Shown piece after piece: positions 45,258-57,135 of a DNA stretch of 64,000 nt (within the stretch, counting starts at the first letter, position 1; the number at the start of each line of letters is the position of its first letter). Below the pieces are notes generated by a model. The model was not told the origin of the DNA and searched no databases. It was given only the letters and a program-made list of their open reading frames with translations. Location: NCBI GenBank assembly GCA_014871385.1, contig CM026426.1, forward strand, positions 85,332,947-85,396,946, given 5' to 3'. Source of the DNA: Ceratodon purpureus. Lineage: Eukaryota > Streptophyta > Bryopsida > Pseudoditrichales > Ditrichaceae. The translations under genes were made by a program, and so were the position numbers.

Positions 45258-46973
45258 TCAGAGGGAGTGTATATGTTGTTGTTGGCATGTGAGTAATACA
45301 TGTAGCCATGTATCCGGTTCACGTGAACTGCAAATGGGACATGTGATAGATGGAAATCTTTCTCTTTCAAAAAACATTTGTTTTCTAGCATGCCCCATGT
45401 AAGTTCCCGTACGGAATTTTATGAGGCATGATTTTTGTTTGTCTGTGATGGCTGGATTTTCCCAAAATTCGTTAGAAAGTTCATTGTCTATGTCTGCGTT
45501 TCCCGTCCATTTGCAAATAATGGGAATTTGTATGGCCATGATTTCTAGATTGTTTTCTTTGTCATATTTCTTTATTTGTTTTTCTAGAGTTCTAACTGGT
45601 CCTTTATCTAGAACATCTATTCTCGAAGGCCAGTTATCTTTTTGGAAGTAGAACGGAGTAGCATAGGCATGTTCGTATGAGTGTAGGGCTTTTCTATGTG
45701 CTAGCTTTAGGCCTTGTTTTGCTAAGTAATCTGCTTCTTTGTTGCCGTCAATGTTGATGTGTGCTCTAACTTTGTATAGTGAAATTGGTTGTGTTCTTTG
45801 TTGGAGTAGTTCTACTATGGAGGCAAGTGTGGTTTGATCGGGGTGACTATTATGTAGTGTGGGATGTTTTATTTGTGTATTAAGTAAATATAGTACATTT
45901 AGACAGTCGGTAAATATATATGCTGGTTTGTTGGGAAATTGTGTGTGGATAATTCTGAGTGTTTTATGTATTGCCATCATTTCTGCACGTAGTATATTTT
46001 GATGTCCGTAGAGTCTTTTGGGGATATTGAGGCCTTTGGGGCTGTAAATACCGTATCCAGCTCTTTCTCTCAACCATTTACCGTCGCCAATTTCTTTTGG
46101 GGGTTTAAATGATCCATCTGTGTAGTAACCAAAATGGGGGTGGAATTTTAGTGGTAGATTTGTTTGGTAATTTGGTAGTTGGGGGTTAGATGTTGAGTTA
46201 TTTGCGGGGGTGTTTGGATAGTTTAATTTGGACCATTTTTTACTGGGATTGACATGGATGTTTAAGGCAGTCGGAGATGCAATTTGTGTGTGAATTTGTA
46301 ATATTTGGAGATTGTTGATTGCATGAACGAGTTGATTCATTTGTTCGTGAGTACCTATGTTGTTGTTTTGGTGGTAGATACAGAGTATTCTGAGCGTAAA
46401 AAGTTCTTTTCTTTCAAGTTTAAGTTTGGGGGGAATTGTTGGTTCTTCATATATAATGGTGTCTGCAGCAAAATGGGCAATAATGTGTGTGTCCGGGAAT
46501 GGGCCAGTGTATGGATCAAAGTTTTGGTACCAATTAGTATCGGGAGAGATGAGTATGGTGATAGTGTTTGGGTCATTTTTTGTCGCAAGGCGGGCCCAGT
46601 GAATGGCTTGTTGTAAGTCGGTTTCATTGTGGGGGTGAGCGTAGCCAATTCCTTTCCATTTATGATCAAATGCTTTCCCTAGGGAGCCAAATATTATATC
46701 TCGTGGAAATGGTGAGTAAAATTGGGTAAATTGTGTAGGGCATGTAACTGGTGATGAAAAGTAAGATTGGTGGATGTTGAATGTTGCAATTAGTAAGTCT
46801 AATATTTCAGTTGGTATTGTATATTGAGCACATTTAAGTGGATCATTTTTTGGAATACGATATTTATATCTTTGATATAGCCACACAATTTCAGTTTCAA
46901 ATGATTGGGTGGATGGCTCAAGGCCATGTGGGGTATTTTTTGCATGTTGATATTGTTTCCATAGCCATAGTAG
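45258..46973 (-). pseudogene. LINE copy 3 RNase H and CCHC domain
   Basis: Same product as in copy 1: TDGS, RAEMMAI, TDCLNV and GNKEAD motifs, then the CPIC...H...C knuckle. It is interrupted by TGA at the same codon as in copy 1. Confidence 0.8.
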
Positions 46974-48993
46974 TCTAGTTCACGGGATGGTGATGAGGTG
47001 CCGGCCATTTTCTTTGTCTATGGAGAAGTGTTTTTTGATGATGTTTAAAAAGTGTTTATGTTGTTGTTTAGTGTAGTATTGGGTAAGTAATTCAGTATTG
47101 TGGAGACAAGTGTTAGTGTCACTCCAAGGGAAAAGTTCGCTTTCACGACGCCATTTGTTGTATGTATTATTATTTGGCGTGGTCCATTGGCATAAATATG
47201 TTGTATCTTTATAGTTTATCCCATTTGGATCTTTGATTTTACTTTGCTTGTGGTTTAGTATTGTGTGTATGGGGAATTGTCTTGGATATTTAAGCATATT
47301 GTTGGAAGGAGGAGGAAGTTCGGGGATAGGAGGGTTGGGAGGGTGTACTAGGGGGATCAGTTGTTGTGGTAGGATGTTGTGGTTTAATAATGTGTAATCA
47401 ATTTTTAGAGTTCTTGGGAGGAAGTGGAATTGGAATCGGCATGGTATTTGGCGTCTTTGATGGCAAGTGGGTTGGCAGGATAGTTGACTAGCAATATTTA
47501 GCGCACTTTTTATGAGTTTTGTGGGATTAGAGTGGTATATTTTAAAGTCGTCTGGATTCATTAGGGTGGTACCGTTAGGCATGGTTATTTGTTCTAATTT
47601 TGTTATATTATGTAATAGTAGTTTTTGTAGTAGTTTGAGAGAGGTTTTGGGGTTTAGGCCATGTAGGTATTGTGCTTCTTGCATCCATGCGGTTTTGAGT
47701 GGGGATGGGTTTGATAGAAAATTTTCTATTGTGCTTTTAAGGTGGACTCTAGCTTCATGTTTAAGTAAAAATAATATTCTAGTGATAGGGGATCTCACAC
47801 AATCTTGATATTTGATGCGGTCTATTTCTTTGGAGCCTCCAAATTTTGCAAGTATGAACTGTATCAAGCCAAAGTATATTTTACTGAGTCTGCCTTTGTC
47901 ATTCAAGGCATTTTGTAATTGTTCTCCAATACATCGTAGATAGGCATTTTTTTAATGAAAAGGCTTCCACTCCGATCATGTGGGAGTTGTGTAGCAATAT
48001 TAGATGTACTTTTTGGTAGTCCACATATTGTTTTGTGGAGTGCTATGATCTTTTTGTCAAGTTTTCTAATGGCTGGCATAGAGTATGGTACTGCGTAGAA
48101 GCTGTATGCAATACCGGCGCGTATGACTGTATCGGCCATATTGATATTTTGTTTCATAGTGGCTGGGCAAGCCACTAAGGCTTGACATTGTTTGATGACT
48201 TTAGCCGTGGTGGTGTTTATTTGTGTTTTCCATTTAAGTGATGGTGCAAGGTTTATTCCAAGGTATGTATAAGGATCATGTTGGTCCAAAACTGGTATTG
48301 GTTGGTTTCTGTAGTTTATATTGGTGGCTTGGATCTATGCTTTGAATGCTATGGGGTTCATTTTTGATTTATTTGGGCATCCGGTCACTGCACATTTAGG
48401 TATACCAAGATCCATTCCAGCCCATTCACAGAATTTGTCTAATTTATTTAGTTGTATTTGTAATGATGCTAATTTGTTGGCAATAACTGCTAAATCATCA
48501 GCAAGTTGTGATGGATCACCTTTTTTATAAAATAAGATAGTTAGACTAGTTTTCCATGTTGCAGGTATTTGTTTTTGTTTGTAGCAGTGTTTAAAAAATA
48601 GAAATAGTAGTTTGTGGAATCGTGGAGGCATATTTTTCAGAATAGAGTTAGGTAGTTTGTCTGGGCCTAGGGCTTTGTTATTTCCTAGATTTTTGAGGCA
48701 TAAATCGTAAGTTTCTTGGTCAAAATATGTGTGTAGGGGGATTTGTGGTTCTCTGCGTTGATCAATTGTGAATCCACCCAAGTCATGCCATGGGTATTGT
48801 CTAACGCTACATGTGCATTGTGGAGGGTGTGTAGTTTGATAGTGACATGTGGGGACTGTTGGCCAGTTACTAATAGACTTATGGATGTATATTTCTTGAG
48901 CAATATCTTCCGGACGAGTTCAGATGTTATTTTGTCTGTCCATTATAGAGTCAAAAGGTGAAGTTTCAGAGTTTTTGAAGACTTTTCTATTTA

Positions 48994-49837
48994 TGCCATA
49001 TTTAAGTAAATCGGGACTTTCAATAGTCCAGATTGGTCAAAGTCCAACTGAAATATGATGTGTAGGGTGAATTGTAGGATCATATGATCCAGCAAAGACT
49101 TAATCGTTTTATGAAATTGAGAGAGACGATAAAGGTTAGAAATGCAAAATACAGCAAAGATTGCTGGGAATTATGTGCGAAACTTATCAAGCATGTGGAT
49201 ATGTAAGATTGGCAACTTGTAAAACACCGTAAGATCCTACTATCCATGGTAAGTAGTTATATATAGACACTTCACGTTACAACATTACATAATCAATAAA
49301 GAAGATTCCAAGAATATTCATACGAAAGTTATCAAACATGTGGGTATTGTAATATTGGCAAGTAGTAAGGAGGACCGTAAGATCCTACAATGTTTGGCAA
49401 CCATAGATGTAAAAACACATCACATTATTTGGATTCTGTGAACTGTAAAGAAAAAATCTTATTTGAGTACAACTAGAGTGTTCCGCCCTTTACATGTTAC
49501 TTTGTATTGTGTACACATTCTGAGATGCCACTACTCCTGAAGCCTCAATAACAACTAGTAACCATGTATTCTAAAACTATCTGATTGTGAGAAGCAGCTC
49601 TATCGAAAACAAGCTGGACAATGTCAACACACACTAATTACTCTGTAGACATTGCACATGGAGAAAAGCTTCATATGGTCACTAACGGCCATGCATTGTG
49701 CGGACCTTTGCACTGGACTTGGCTCGGACAGCACTACACCCAGTATCGACGGATGGATGCACGGATCCAAACAACGAATACGACGACTATGGGCGGGCGT
49801 TTCCTTTGCACCACTGATCTTGGCCAGAGCACCGACT
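48994..49837. other. Left edge of island E with degenerate palindromes
   Basis: Three decayed relatives of the island E palindrome are visible: TTGTAGGATCATATGATCC (about 49067), CGTAAGATCCTAC (about 49226) and CGTAAGATCCTACAATG (about 49375). The rest is AT-rich and without a supported frame. Text from 49624 to 49837 may be a 3' continuation of the exon listed next, in a shifted frame. Confidence 0.6.
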
Positions 49838-50230
49838 TCAAGCACCCTCCCAGATGTTGTATGCTTCGTCAATGATGCGGAGCCACCCTGCAGTTGACAT
49901 AGTGTGCGTTGACACTTCCCTTGTGTGGCTGACGTGAATGCTGCCAACACTCTCGGACTCCTCGGACTCCACCGACTCCTCGGACTCCTCGGACGTCAGT
50001 GGAAAGGCGATGCCGGAAGCATTAGAGATCTCGAGCAACTCTATGGTGTGAGAAATACTCCAATACCACTCCGCACCTGGCTGTAGAAGGCGTGTGATGT
50101 ATTTGAAAGCAGGAATAGCTGTGTTGCGAGAACGGGCGACCACCGCCCTAAACCATGGCCGGAGCTCCTCGACGTCAGCCGGTGTCTCCTGATACTGCGG
50201 ATACCACATATTGCTACCCCACCTCCCCAT
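49838..50230 (-). CDS. Probable 3' exon of the DUF7869-type gene or a neighbour
   Basis: A clean 130-codon minus-strand frame: QYQETPADVEELRPWFRAVV, YWSISHTIELLEISNASGI, a Glu/Ser repeat (EESEESVESEESES), then STAGWLRIIDEAYNIWEG and TGA. It has globular text and is flanked by palindromes (50595, 50687). I do not recognise the family. Its splice relation to the upstream gene is unresolved. Confidence 0.4.
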   Translation of the reverse strand: MGRWGSNMWYPQYQETPADVEELRPWFRAVVARSRNTAIPAFKYITRLLQPGAEWYWSISHTIELLEISNASGIAFPLTSEESEESVESEESESVGSIHVSHTREVSTHTMSTAGWLRIIDEAYNIWEGA

Positions 50231-50585
50231 AACGACAAAATATTCGACAATATGTGACTAACTTCTACAGTATGCGACCTTCTTCTACAGTATCCGGCTG
50301 GAGTTTGTCTACTAAACTGGTAAAAGTTCTAGTAATCCACTTTTCTAGAGTATCTCAACATCTACTAGCCAACGTTCACCTAGCCTAGTAGCGCCTAATC
50401 TCCTACTTGGCGATAAGAAAACATTATTAGGACTAGGACTAGCTTAACTTGCTGACAACTGAAGGAAAGAAGCACATCTAAAACTGAATAAACTCACAGC
50501 AACCAGGCAGAGGCAAAAGCAGCATAAAAGAGTGCAGTTTGATTAAAAATAGTAAAACCCGAACACAAGTAGCGAATGTTCAACA

Positions 50586-50697
50586 GGATGTAGGATCCTA
50601 CGATCAGTTTGCGGGTACTACTAGGCAAAACGAAGCACTTCTAAAACTAAATAATCTCAAAGCAACCAGGTAGAGGAGATCGTAGGATCCCACGATC
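50586..50697. repeat. Two island E palindromes
   Basis: Copies of the GGATCC-centred palindrome have centres at 50595.5 and 50687.5. The second carries one substitution (CCCACGATC). They lie between the end of the DUF7869-type frame and the downstream exon, consistent with an intron. Confidence 0.9.
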
Positions 50698-50743
50698 TAG
50701 CGACTAAGCTTTGGGTGGATATGGGGGATAAATTATGCGACGG

Positions 50744-53700
50744 CTACGGATCCATAAGGTTAGCACCATCAAGGTTATTCAATGCTTTTACTCGATCTTG
50801 CTTTGGGATCTTCCGTGTCTTGGGGTTTTCTTTTGTTGTGGTTTTTGCAAAGAGCACTGAAATAACATGAACTTGTTCTGGTCGTGGATCTTCTCGTACC
50901 CAAGTAGCGTCCCAGCAATTCTCATACTTCGTCTTCGGGTCGGTGTGGCGATTTCTCGGCTCCCAGAATTTGATAGTGAAGTGCCCATAGTCCGCATTTC
51001 GTTCATCACGATTGAATGCTGAACATGCTCTCCCTAACCAGACGGGATAAATATCTGGGTCGCTGGGACGAAGTAGGACCCAAGCCCGTGGTAGGACATC
51101 TTGCCATGGGTTTAAGGCGGGCTTCTATTGACCGGACTTGGGGCCACAATAGGGCTCGGGTTCTTCATCCTCAGGTGTGACATCCGTCTCGGGGAGGAGG
51201 CATAAAGGTGCACTCTCCATACCTGACCAGTCATGACTAGGCCAGAAACCCTCTACCAAGGTCGTCACGGTTGGAGGAAGAGGTTTCTCCAATTCTGCAA
51301 GAATGCCCTTCCAGTAATCAATATACGGAGGAAAATCCTTGCGAAATCCGGAACATTCAAGCATCCCGCCTTCCCAAAATTCGATGTAACCTTGAATTCC
51401 ACCCTTGAGGAATGACTTCTTAACGAGATTTTTGGAAACATGTTCTCTTGCCCTGTCTTGGTTGCCAGTGGACGCAACAGTCTCATCACCCCACAAATTC
51501 TTGAAAGGGACTGGATTAGGGATGCCAGATGGTATCTTTGGATTTTCATGAGCATCCGCCTTGAATAGACGGATAGCCGGCTTGTCCCTAGGTAGCCAGT
51601 GTTGGTCAACTACAAACTCCTTGAATCGCATGACACGCCACCCGCTTTCGTCTACATAGAATTTGAAGAGGTGCATATTTCCCAAACCCACGAGAACATC
51701 CGCTCCGTCAATGAGATAGTCTTCCACGAACGTTTTGAAATCCGCAACCTCCTGAACAAACTCGGGCATGAAACTCAATTCCTGGGATTTCTTGAAAGCC
51801 AACATCAAGTCCGCAACAATGTAAGTATTCTGATTCTTTAAGGTCTTAGACAGATGGCTAAAGTAGGCATCAATATCCTCGTGTGTATGCCCCACCAATA
51901 AGAAACCAGCCTGGATCACTTTGAATACACGCCGATAAGTAAGCATCGACAAGAACCCCATCAGGAATTGATTCTTGTTGTCCTTTGCGGAGTTATCCAA
52001 CTGCAAATAAAGTTTCACTAGAACCGGAACGCGTTGACTGGAGTTATTCGTTACTAGAGTAGTACGTCAAAACATCTGGACTTTCCCCTGAGGGTGGCTC
52101 GAAAGAGGGAGTTAGCGGGCTCATGAGGGAAAAGTTTGCCAGATTGACGAATGGGTGGTTCCTCAAGACGCCAAAGCAGTCTCGCAATCGAGGAGATAGT
52201 GCAGTTAGAGTCGCCTGGCCAGAAGTCTATCGAGTAGTGAGCGTAGGCACCGTTGCCGTGCCCATGCGTGACCATGCCCGTGACATTCATAGGGAACTGT
52301 CCCAACGGTGAAGTATGTTTTGTGGAAACGCGCATTCGAGGAATAGCCGTCTTTGCGGTATCCATTTTGTCGTGGATAATACAAAGTATTTTGCCCTTCT
52401 GCCTCTTTGACTCCTCCCTCCAAGTGTGGTACAGACGCCTACAAGACGACTGAAGATTGCAATGGTCCTGTTTCTGTTTCACAAAGTGATGGTACTCTGG
52501 CAAGCCCTTCACTGATTGGTCAATGTCTTGGAGAAGAGTGTCGCACTCTGTGCACTTTGCGAAGGAACTTTCAAAGGGTTTGATTGCGACCTTCCTGAAG
52601 TGCTGCTTCTTCAGCCTACTTATGGCTGATTGACACACCGCTAGTAACCCAAATTCTAAGTTGGTCTGCATATCAATCCAAACAATCTGCTAGTTAGAAA
52701 TATATCCTACTTGTACTCTTCATAAGCATTAGCAATGTGGAAATCAAGGAGGAATGCAATATTAAAGTTGCTAAATCTTGAGAGATCGTAGGATCCTACA
52801 ATCCTAGAGTAGATGGCAATTTTGCGTAAACATTTCCTCCCAACGTAGAGATCGTAGGATCCTACAATCACGTAGAAGAGTAACTGGTAGCCGGTCACTA
52901 TGGATCGCTAATAATAAAAGGTCACTACAGTAATTGGTAAACCTCGTTATAGATTGAGTGAACCGATGTTCCAAGTCGTCGGATTGTAGGATCCTACGAC
53001 GTCAGGAATTTCAAGCAGATGTCCCACAAAAGATACATTGAATTGACAAGAGGGCGTGTTGAGCGTAGTTAGTACCTGGGTGGCGTCTTGTTGGATCATT
53101 TCCCAACTGGAACCAGAGGGTAAAGACTTCAGTATGTCCATCCTACCAGGTGCTATCATTCTCATCTGATTAGGCATAAGATCAGTTGTCTCATTGATGA
53201 TGGCTCTGACTGTCCCAAGTGCTTGCACTGTTCCAAGGCGGGGCCGTTTGACATCCTTGTTCCCATGCGTCAAAGACACAACACCTCTCTTGTACTGGTC
53301 CATGTATTCGTAAAACGTCGATTTTGGTATACCATGGATCTTGTACCATGCCCTAGCGCATACATCCATTCCATTCATCGTGACGTACTTCTGCTTCCTA
53401 TTACTCCCTACATAGCGGAACTGGCCACCCACGGACCGTGCATAATCCCAGCGTCCGTCGAAGTCCTTCAACGAGTACTTTTGTCGAACGACAAGTGTAT
53501 CTTGGGGCCTGAACAAGCGGACGCATTCGCTGGAACAACACCGCTAAGAGCACAGAGCTTGAATATCTACGGGACGAGTCTTCTTGGCATAGAGATTGAG
53601 TTTCTTGTCAATCCGCTTTTTGCGCCGAATAAATCGATAGGGGGCTTTTGGGCGGCCTCCGAGATGCGTCTGGGTGTCCACACCGTCAGGATGAAGAGTG

Positions 53701-54352
53701 TAATAGTCAACTGAATCGCTAAGCCTATGCCCACCCTCAAATACACATTCCGCTATCGGTCACCTACGATGGCTCATAATCTCCCCTGGATCCCCGAGGA
53801 AGACGTCCAACATTGTAACTCCAATGTATCCCACTCCCAAGGTGTGGTCCTCGAAAGGATCCTCTGGACGGACGCAGTTGATTCGTCCAAAGGCCAGGAT
53901 ATCACCATTGTCGTTTAACCGCTTCACGACCTTCGCAACCCACTCAGCCTGAGGGACATATGGCAGAGAACTTGTGAAGTCCGAGCTTTCTCCATCGCGC
54001 GTATTTCGGATCACATTTCTTGTCTCCCAAAGTACCGTTCTACCAAGCGCATTGGCCAAGACGGAGATGTCCGTCTATGAAGGTTGCATAGGCAGGTAGA
54101 GCGCCATTGGAGTTATCTCAATGGGACGAAGGATGGTCATCTCGGGGTGGTGTTCTCAATATCGACCCCAAGCCAAGACCTAATCGGGTTCACTTCAATG
54201 ACAACGGCATGACCAACAATGCCATGGCCAGGATAGCAGATGAATACATTCAACCCTGGTATGAATGGATCTTGCTGCTCTTCCGTGTCAGAGTCGTAGT
54301 TATTACAGGTGGGATCCATGAAGTCATCGTCTTCTCCAACACTTGTTGACAT
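50744..54352 (-). pseudogene. DUF7869-type transposon protein
   Basis: On the minus strand, exon 1 runs from Met 54352 (MSTSVGEDDDFMDPT, acidic) to a CCCAG|GTACT donor at 53076. After a frame change near 54135 it holds a Cys cluster (C-stop-RCCSSEC), FDGRWDYARSVGGQFRY and GTVRAIINETTDLMPNQ. Exon 2 starts at 52686 after TAGCAG and encodes FAKCTECDTLLQDIDQS, ILCIIHDKMDTAK, LYLQLDNSAKDNKNQFLMGF and GFLLVGHTHEDIDAYFSHLS. These are signatures of the family databases call DUF7869, common in large eukaryotic transposons. The D-N and H-E-D-x-D clusters suggest an RNase H-like nuclease fold, an inference. The C-terminus (IYPVWLGRACSAF, KYENCWDATW) resembles a small chromatin-reader-like barrel. Disruptions: TAG 54075, TGA 53760, TAG 53544, a frameshift near 52040, TAG 51125. 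Confidence 0.65.
52783..53002. repeat. Three palindromes in the DUF7869-type intron
   Basis: Centres are at 52793.5, 52859.5 and 52991.5, that is, spacings of 66 and 132 bp. All fall between donor 53076 and acceptor 52687. Confidence 0.9.
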
Positions 54353-54441
54353 ATTTGATCACCTGCAAGTATGAAAGAAGTCAATTCTGTTAGAATAAAT
54401 GATGCAGTAAATGGAATTGTTTGAGCGAAGAAGTGGCGATG

Positions 54442-54815
54442 GGATCGTAGGATCCTACGATCTTCCACAGACAGAAAAAACGTTGGATATCACGGTTATC
54501 ACCGTGGACCCTCTTTAAGACAACAGAGAAAGGTAAGGTTGACACCCTCAAGTTTTGTTGGCGGATGCCCTCAATGGATTGTAGGATCCTACGACCTCTT
54601 TCCAGGTACCATGGAAGACACTATAGTGCAGAGATCGTGGGATCCTACAATTTGGTAAAGCCCTTGGTCGATGGCAAAACCACCAATGGTATTGTAGGAT
54701 CCTACGATCTTCTCATGTTGATAACGAAAGCCAAAAACATTCATTGGATCGTAGGATCCTACGATTCCATCGGTGGCCTCTCAAAAATTAGAATGATCGT
54801 AGGATCCTACAATCC
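54442..54815. repeat. Palindrome array upstream of the DUF7869-type gene
   Basis: There are six copies of GATCGTAGGATCCTACGATC with 0-3 changes. Centres are at 54452.5, 54586.5, 54642.5, 54699.5, 54756.5 and 54804.5. Three successive spacings are 56, 57 and 57 bp. Spacers are unique but share traces with spacers elsewhere, for example ATTAGAATGAT before the copies at 54804 and 59483. Confidence 0.95.
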
Positions 54816-54905
54816 TACAAGTGATCCGAAATCATTTTGATGAATATTAGTCCGTACAATGAGTAATTAGTAGACTCTAGAATTTCATGTGATACTACAT
54901 TAACT

Positions 54906-55737
54906 GGCATGTTTGTTTAACGGCAGCTGATAGCGTCAACCGCAAGAACCACAAAAAAATATGCATTAGAAATTGCTATTGAAATGATTCTGAAACACTT
55001 GACATGCGATACAGTATGTTATCTAGAGTCGCAAATACAACAATGTCTGTCCTAGGCAAGACGCAAGGGGTTTGAGCGTGCTAATTTTTGCTGGAAGTCA
55101 TTACTTGTGCAAGAACCTATGTTTGTAAGAAAAATAGGCAATAACCTGGACTGCAAGCAAAAAAGTCTGTCCCAGCAAGATTTGTCAAAGTCGCAATTCT
55201 TACAGCTTATCAATGTAATTAAGCAAAGAATATAGTGGAGAGGGAAACTATGTGTAATACCTGTGAATGACGTCAATTTGGGTCCGTATTTTCCGGTGTG
55301 GACGCCGCGGAGTCGATGATGCAACATGGCGGAAGCTGAACGTGTTAAGTTTTAACTGCAGGAACCGCTTCTAAATTATATTAGAAAATGCCATTGGAAT
55401 GACTGTGATGCACTTAACATTTCAACGCATGTTATCTACATTCGCAAAATTAATACAAGAATGCCTATCCAGACGCCGGGAACATTGAAGCGCATCAATA
55501 ATTGCTGGAACACATTAATTGTGCAAGAACCTATCCATGTCTATAGGAAATCAGTCAGGAATCGAGGGAGCAAGTAAGACTACTCTTCTGTCCATGTAAG
55601 ATTTGTCATTTAGCAGTTCTTACAAATTATCAAGTTGATCAAGCAAGCAATTTAAGGGAGAGGAAAGTAACCGGACCTGTGTTGGAGATTGTCCTTGGTC
55701 CGTGTTGCCCGCTATTGACGCCGCGGAATCAATGATC
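54906..55737. repeat. Diverged tandem duplication, 416 bp per unit
   Basis: GACGCCGCGGA-G/A-TC occurs at 55301 and 55717. Upstream of each lie matching blocks in the same order: TGCAAGAACCTATG/C, CAAGATTTGTCA or TAAGATTTGTCA, AGAGGGAAA or AGAGGAAAG, and GGTCCGT. The pair sits between the two divergent genes of island E, where promoters would be expected. Confidence 0.75.
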
Positions 55738-57093
55738 TCCTTTGCTGGAGCTTAAGAACAGTGTGTAGTTGCTGAATGTCCAGAGAACATGACGCCGATA
55801 GATGAAAACAAATAACGATATGTCTAAAATGGAGGCGACCTAAGTTTAATGCAAGTCTTGGCAACTTAGTGCCTTTACTGAAGAGCAAAGCTACGCCCTG
55901 AGTATGAATGTGCACTAATTCTAATAAACTGGCAGAAGAAACGAAGTCTAGGAAACGAAGTCGAATCAAAGAGGAGAAACACCACAGATAATACTTCTTC
56001 ATGCATATGAGGTCGGGATCAAGATCAAGAACTGGTATGCATACTGGGCTTGAGTAGGGACGAAATCATTCTCAAGGTGCTGAGGAAATGAACAACTCTC
56101 TCTGATTGAACAAGTAAGCTTTTGAAGGAGCGTAGTAGCAATAGATTAGTTGGAATTGTTACTAAGCCATGAGACCATTCAATGAACACGATGAACACAG
56201 GGTAATTCAGTACCAATTAAGAAGTTGCAGCAAATTGTCCGTCTTGTAAAGTATCATGATAATTAGGTGTGCTCGGAAGGGTATCTAATTGAGTAGACAC
56301 AGGACCTTCACTGAAACAATGACTGGCATCCATGAACCCTGAACCCTGGAAACCCTAAACCCTGAAACCTTAAACCCTTAAGTACATGGTATATTTTAAA
56401 TTTGAAATTTAAGAAAAAATAAAATATCAAAATGAAGAGTCCTCTCTAACAATAGAAATAAAATGGTTAGCAATTAAATATTCGTCAAAAATTAAAAGTT
56501 CCAATCATTGTACATAAAAATCCCTTCTTATCTAAATAATAAATAGGATCATGCCTCCATGGCCACAATTTTGTATCATATTTCTCCGCTCTTGTTCCCT
56601 ACCCTTTTTTATTCATTTTTTGAATCTTTGTAGTATATTCCTTTCTGATTTTTAGTTACTAGCCATATATTTATTTTATCTAAATAATTATGTCTTGTAC
56701 TTTTTTGAAGTTGTAGTATATTAAGTGTGCATATACAAAAACAAAGTAAACTACATTGTATAAATAAAAGTTTCAAACATTGAACACAAATCTCCTTTAG
56801 TATGCATTTACAAAACAGTAAACCACATAATTTGTATAACTAATAGTTCCAAACATTCAACACAAATTCCTCGTCGCATGCTTGTGCACCCATGTCTACG
56901 ACCAAATTGTTTAGAGATGAGTTTTTGATGTTTTGTGATTTTTGAATCGTTAATTTATTAATATCTTTCTAATATATATGAAGTCTTGTTTTTATTTACC
57001 AACCATATGTTTACTTTATGTAAATGATTATGTCCACAACTTTCTCGAAGTTGTAGTATATTTATTGTGCACAATGTAAGGAAAAAAAATTAA

Positions 57094-57135
<42 letters not shown>

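Larger units (their letters stand above)
44160..48993 (-). mobile_element. LINE copy 3, 5'-truncated inverted duplicate of copy 1
   Basis: On the minus strand this 4834-bp segment is collinear with 16632-21465: every pair of corresponding positions sums to 65625, so there is no net indel. Only a handful of substitutions were noticed, for example one Asn/Asp change in the RNase H domain and one Ser/Pro change in the tail. It shares the RT-core deletion, the TGA before the CCHC-REL junction and the frameshifts of copy 1. Its 5' end is truncated at TAAATAGAAAAGTC; its 3' end abuts copy 2. No target-site duplication is visible. Confidence 0.9.

Noticed and set aside
44736..46669. Reading frames opposite LINE copy 3 and the equivalent ones opposite copy 1
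   Set aside because: They are shadows of the RNase H and REL coding strand, conserved only because the two copies are near-identical.
39541..48993. Twin-priming (5' inversion) explaining the opposed LINE copies 2 and 3
   Set aside because: The two segments are clearly diverged and overlap in content. Twin priming would give non-overlapping parts of one element of equal age.
56328..56382. Interstitial telomere repeat
   Set aside because: There are only a few degenerate CCCTAAA/CCCTGAA units; too short and impure to call. The same heptamer occurs singly elsewhere in the window.
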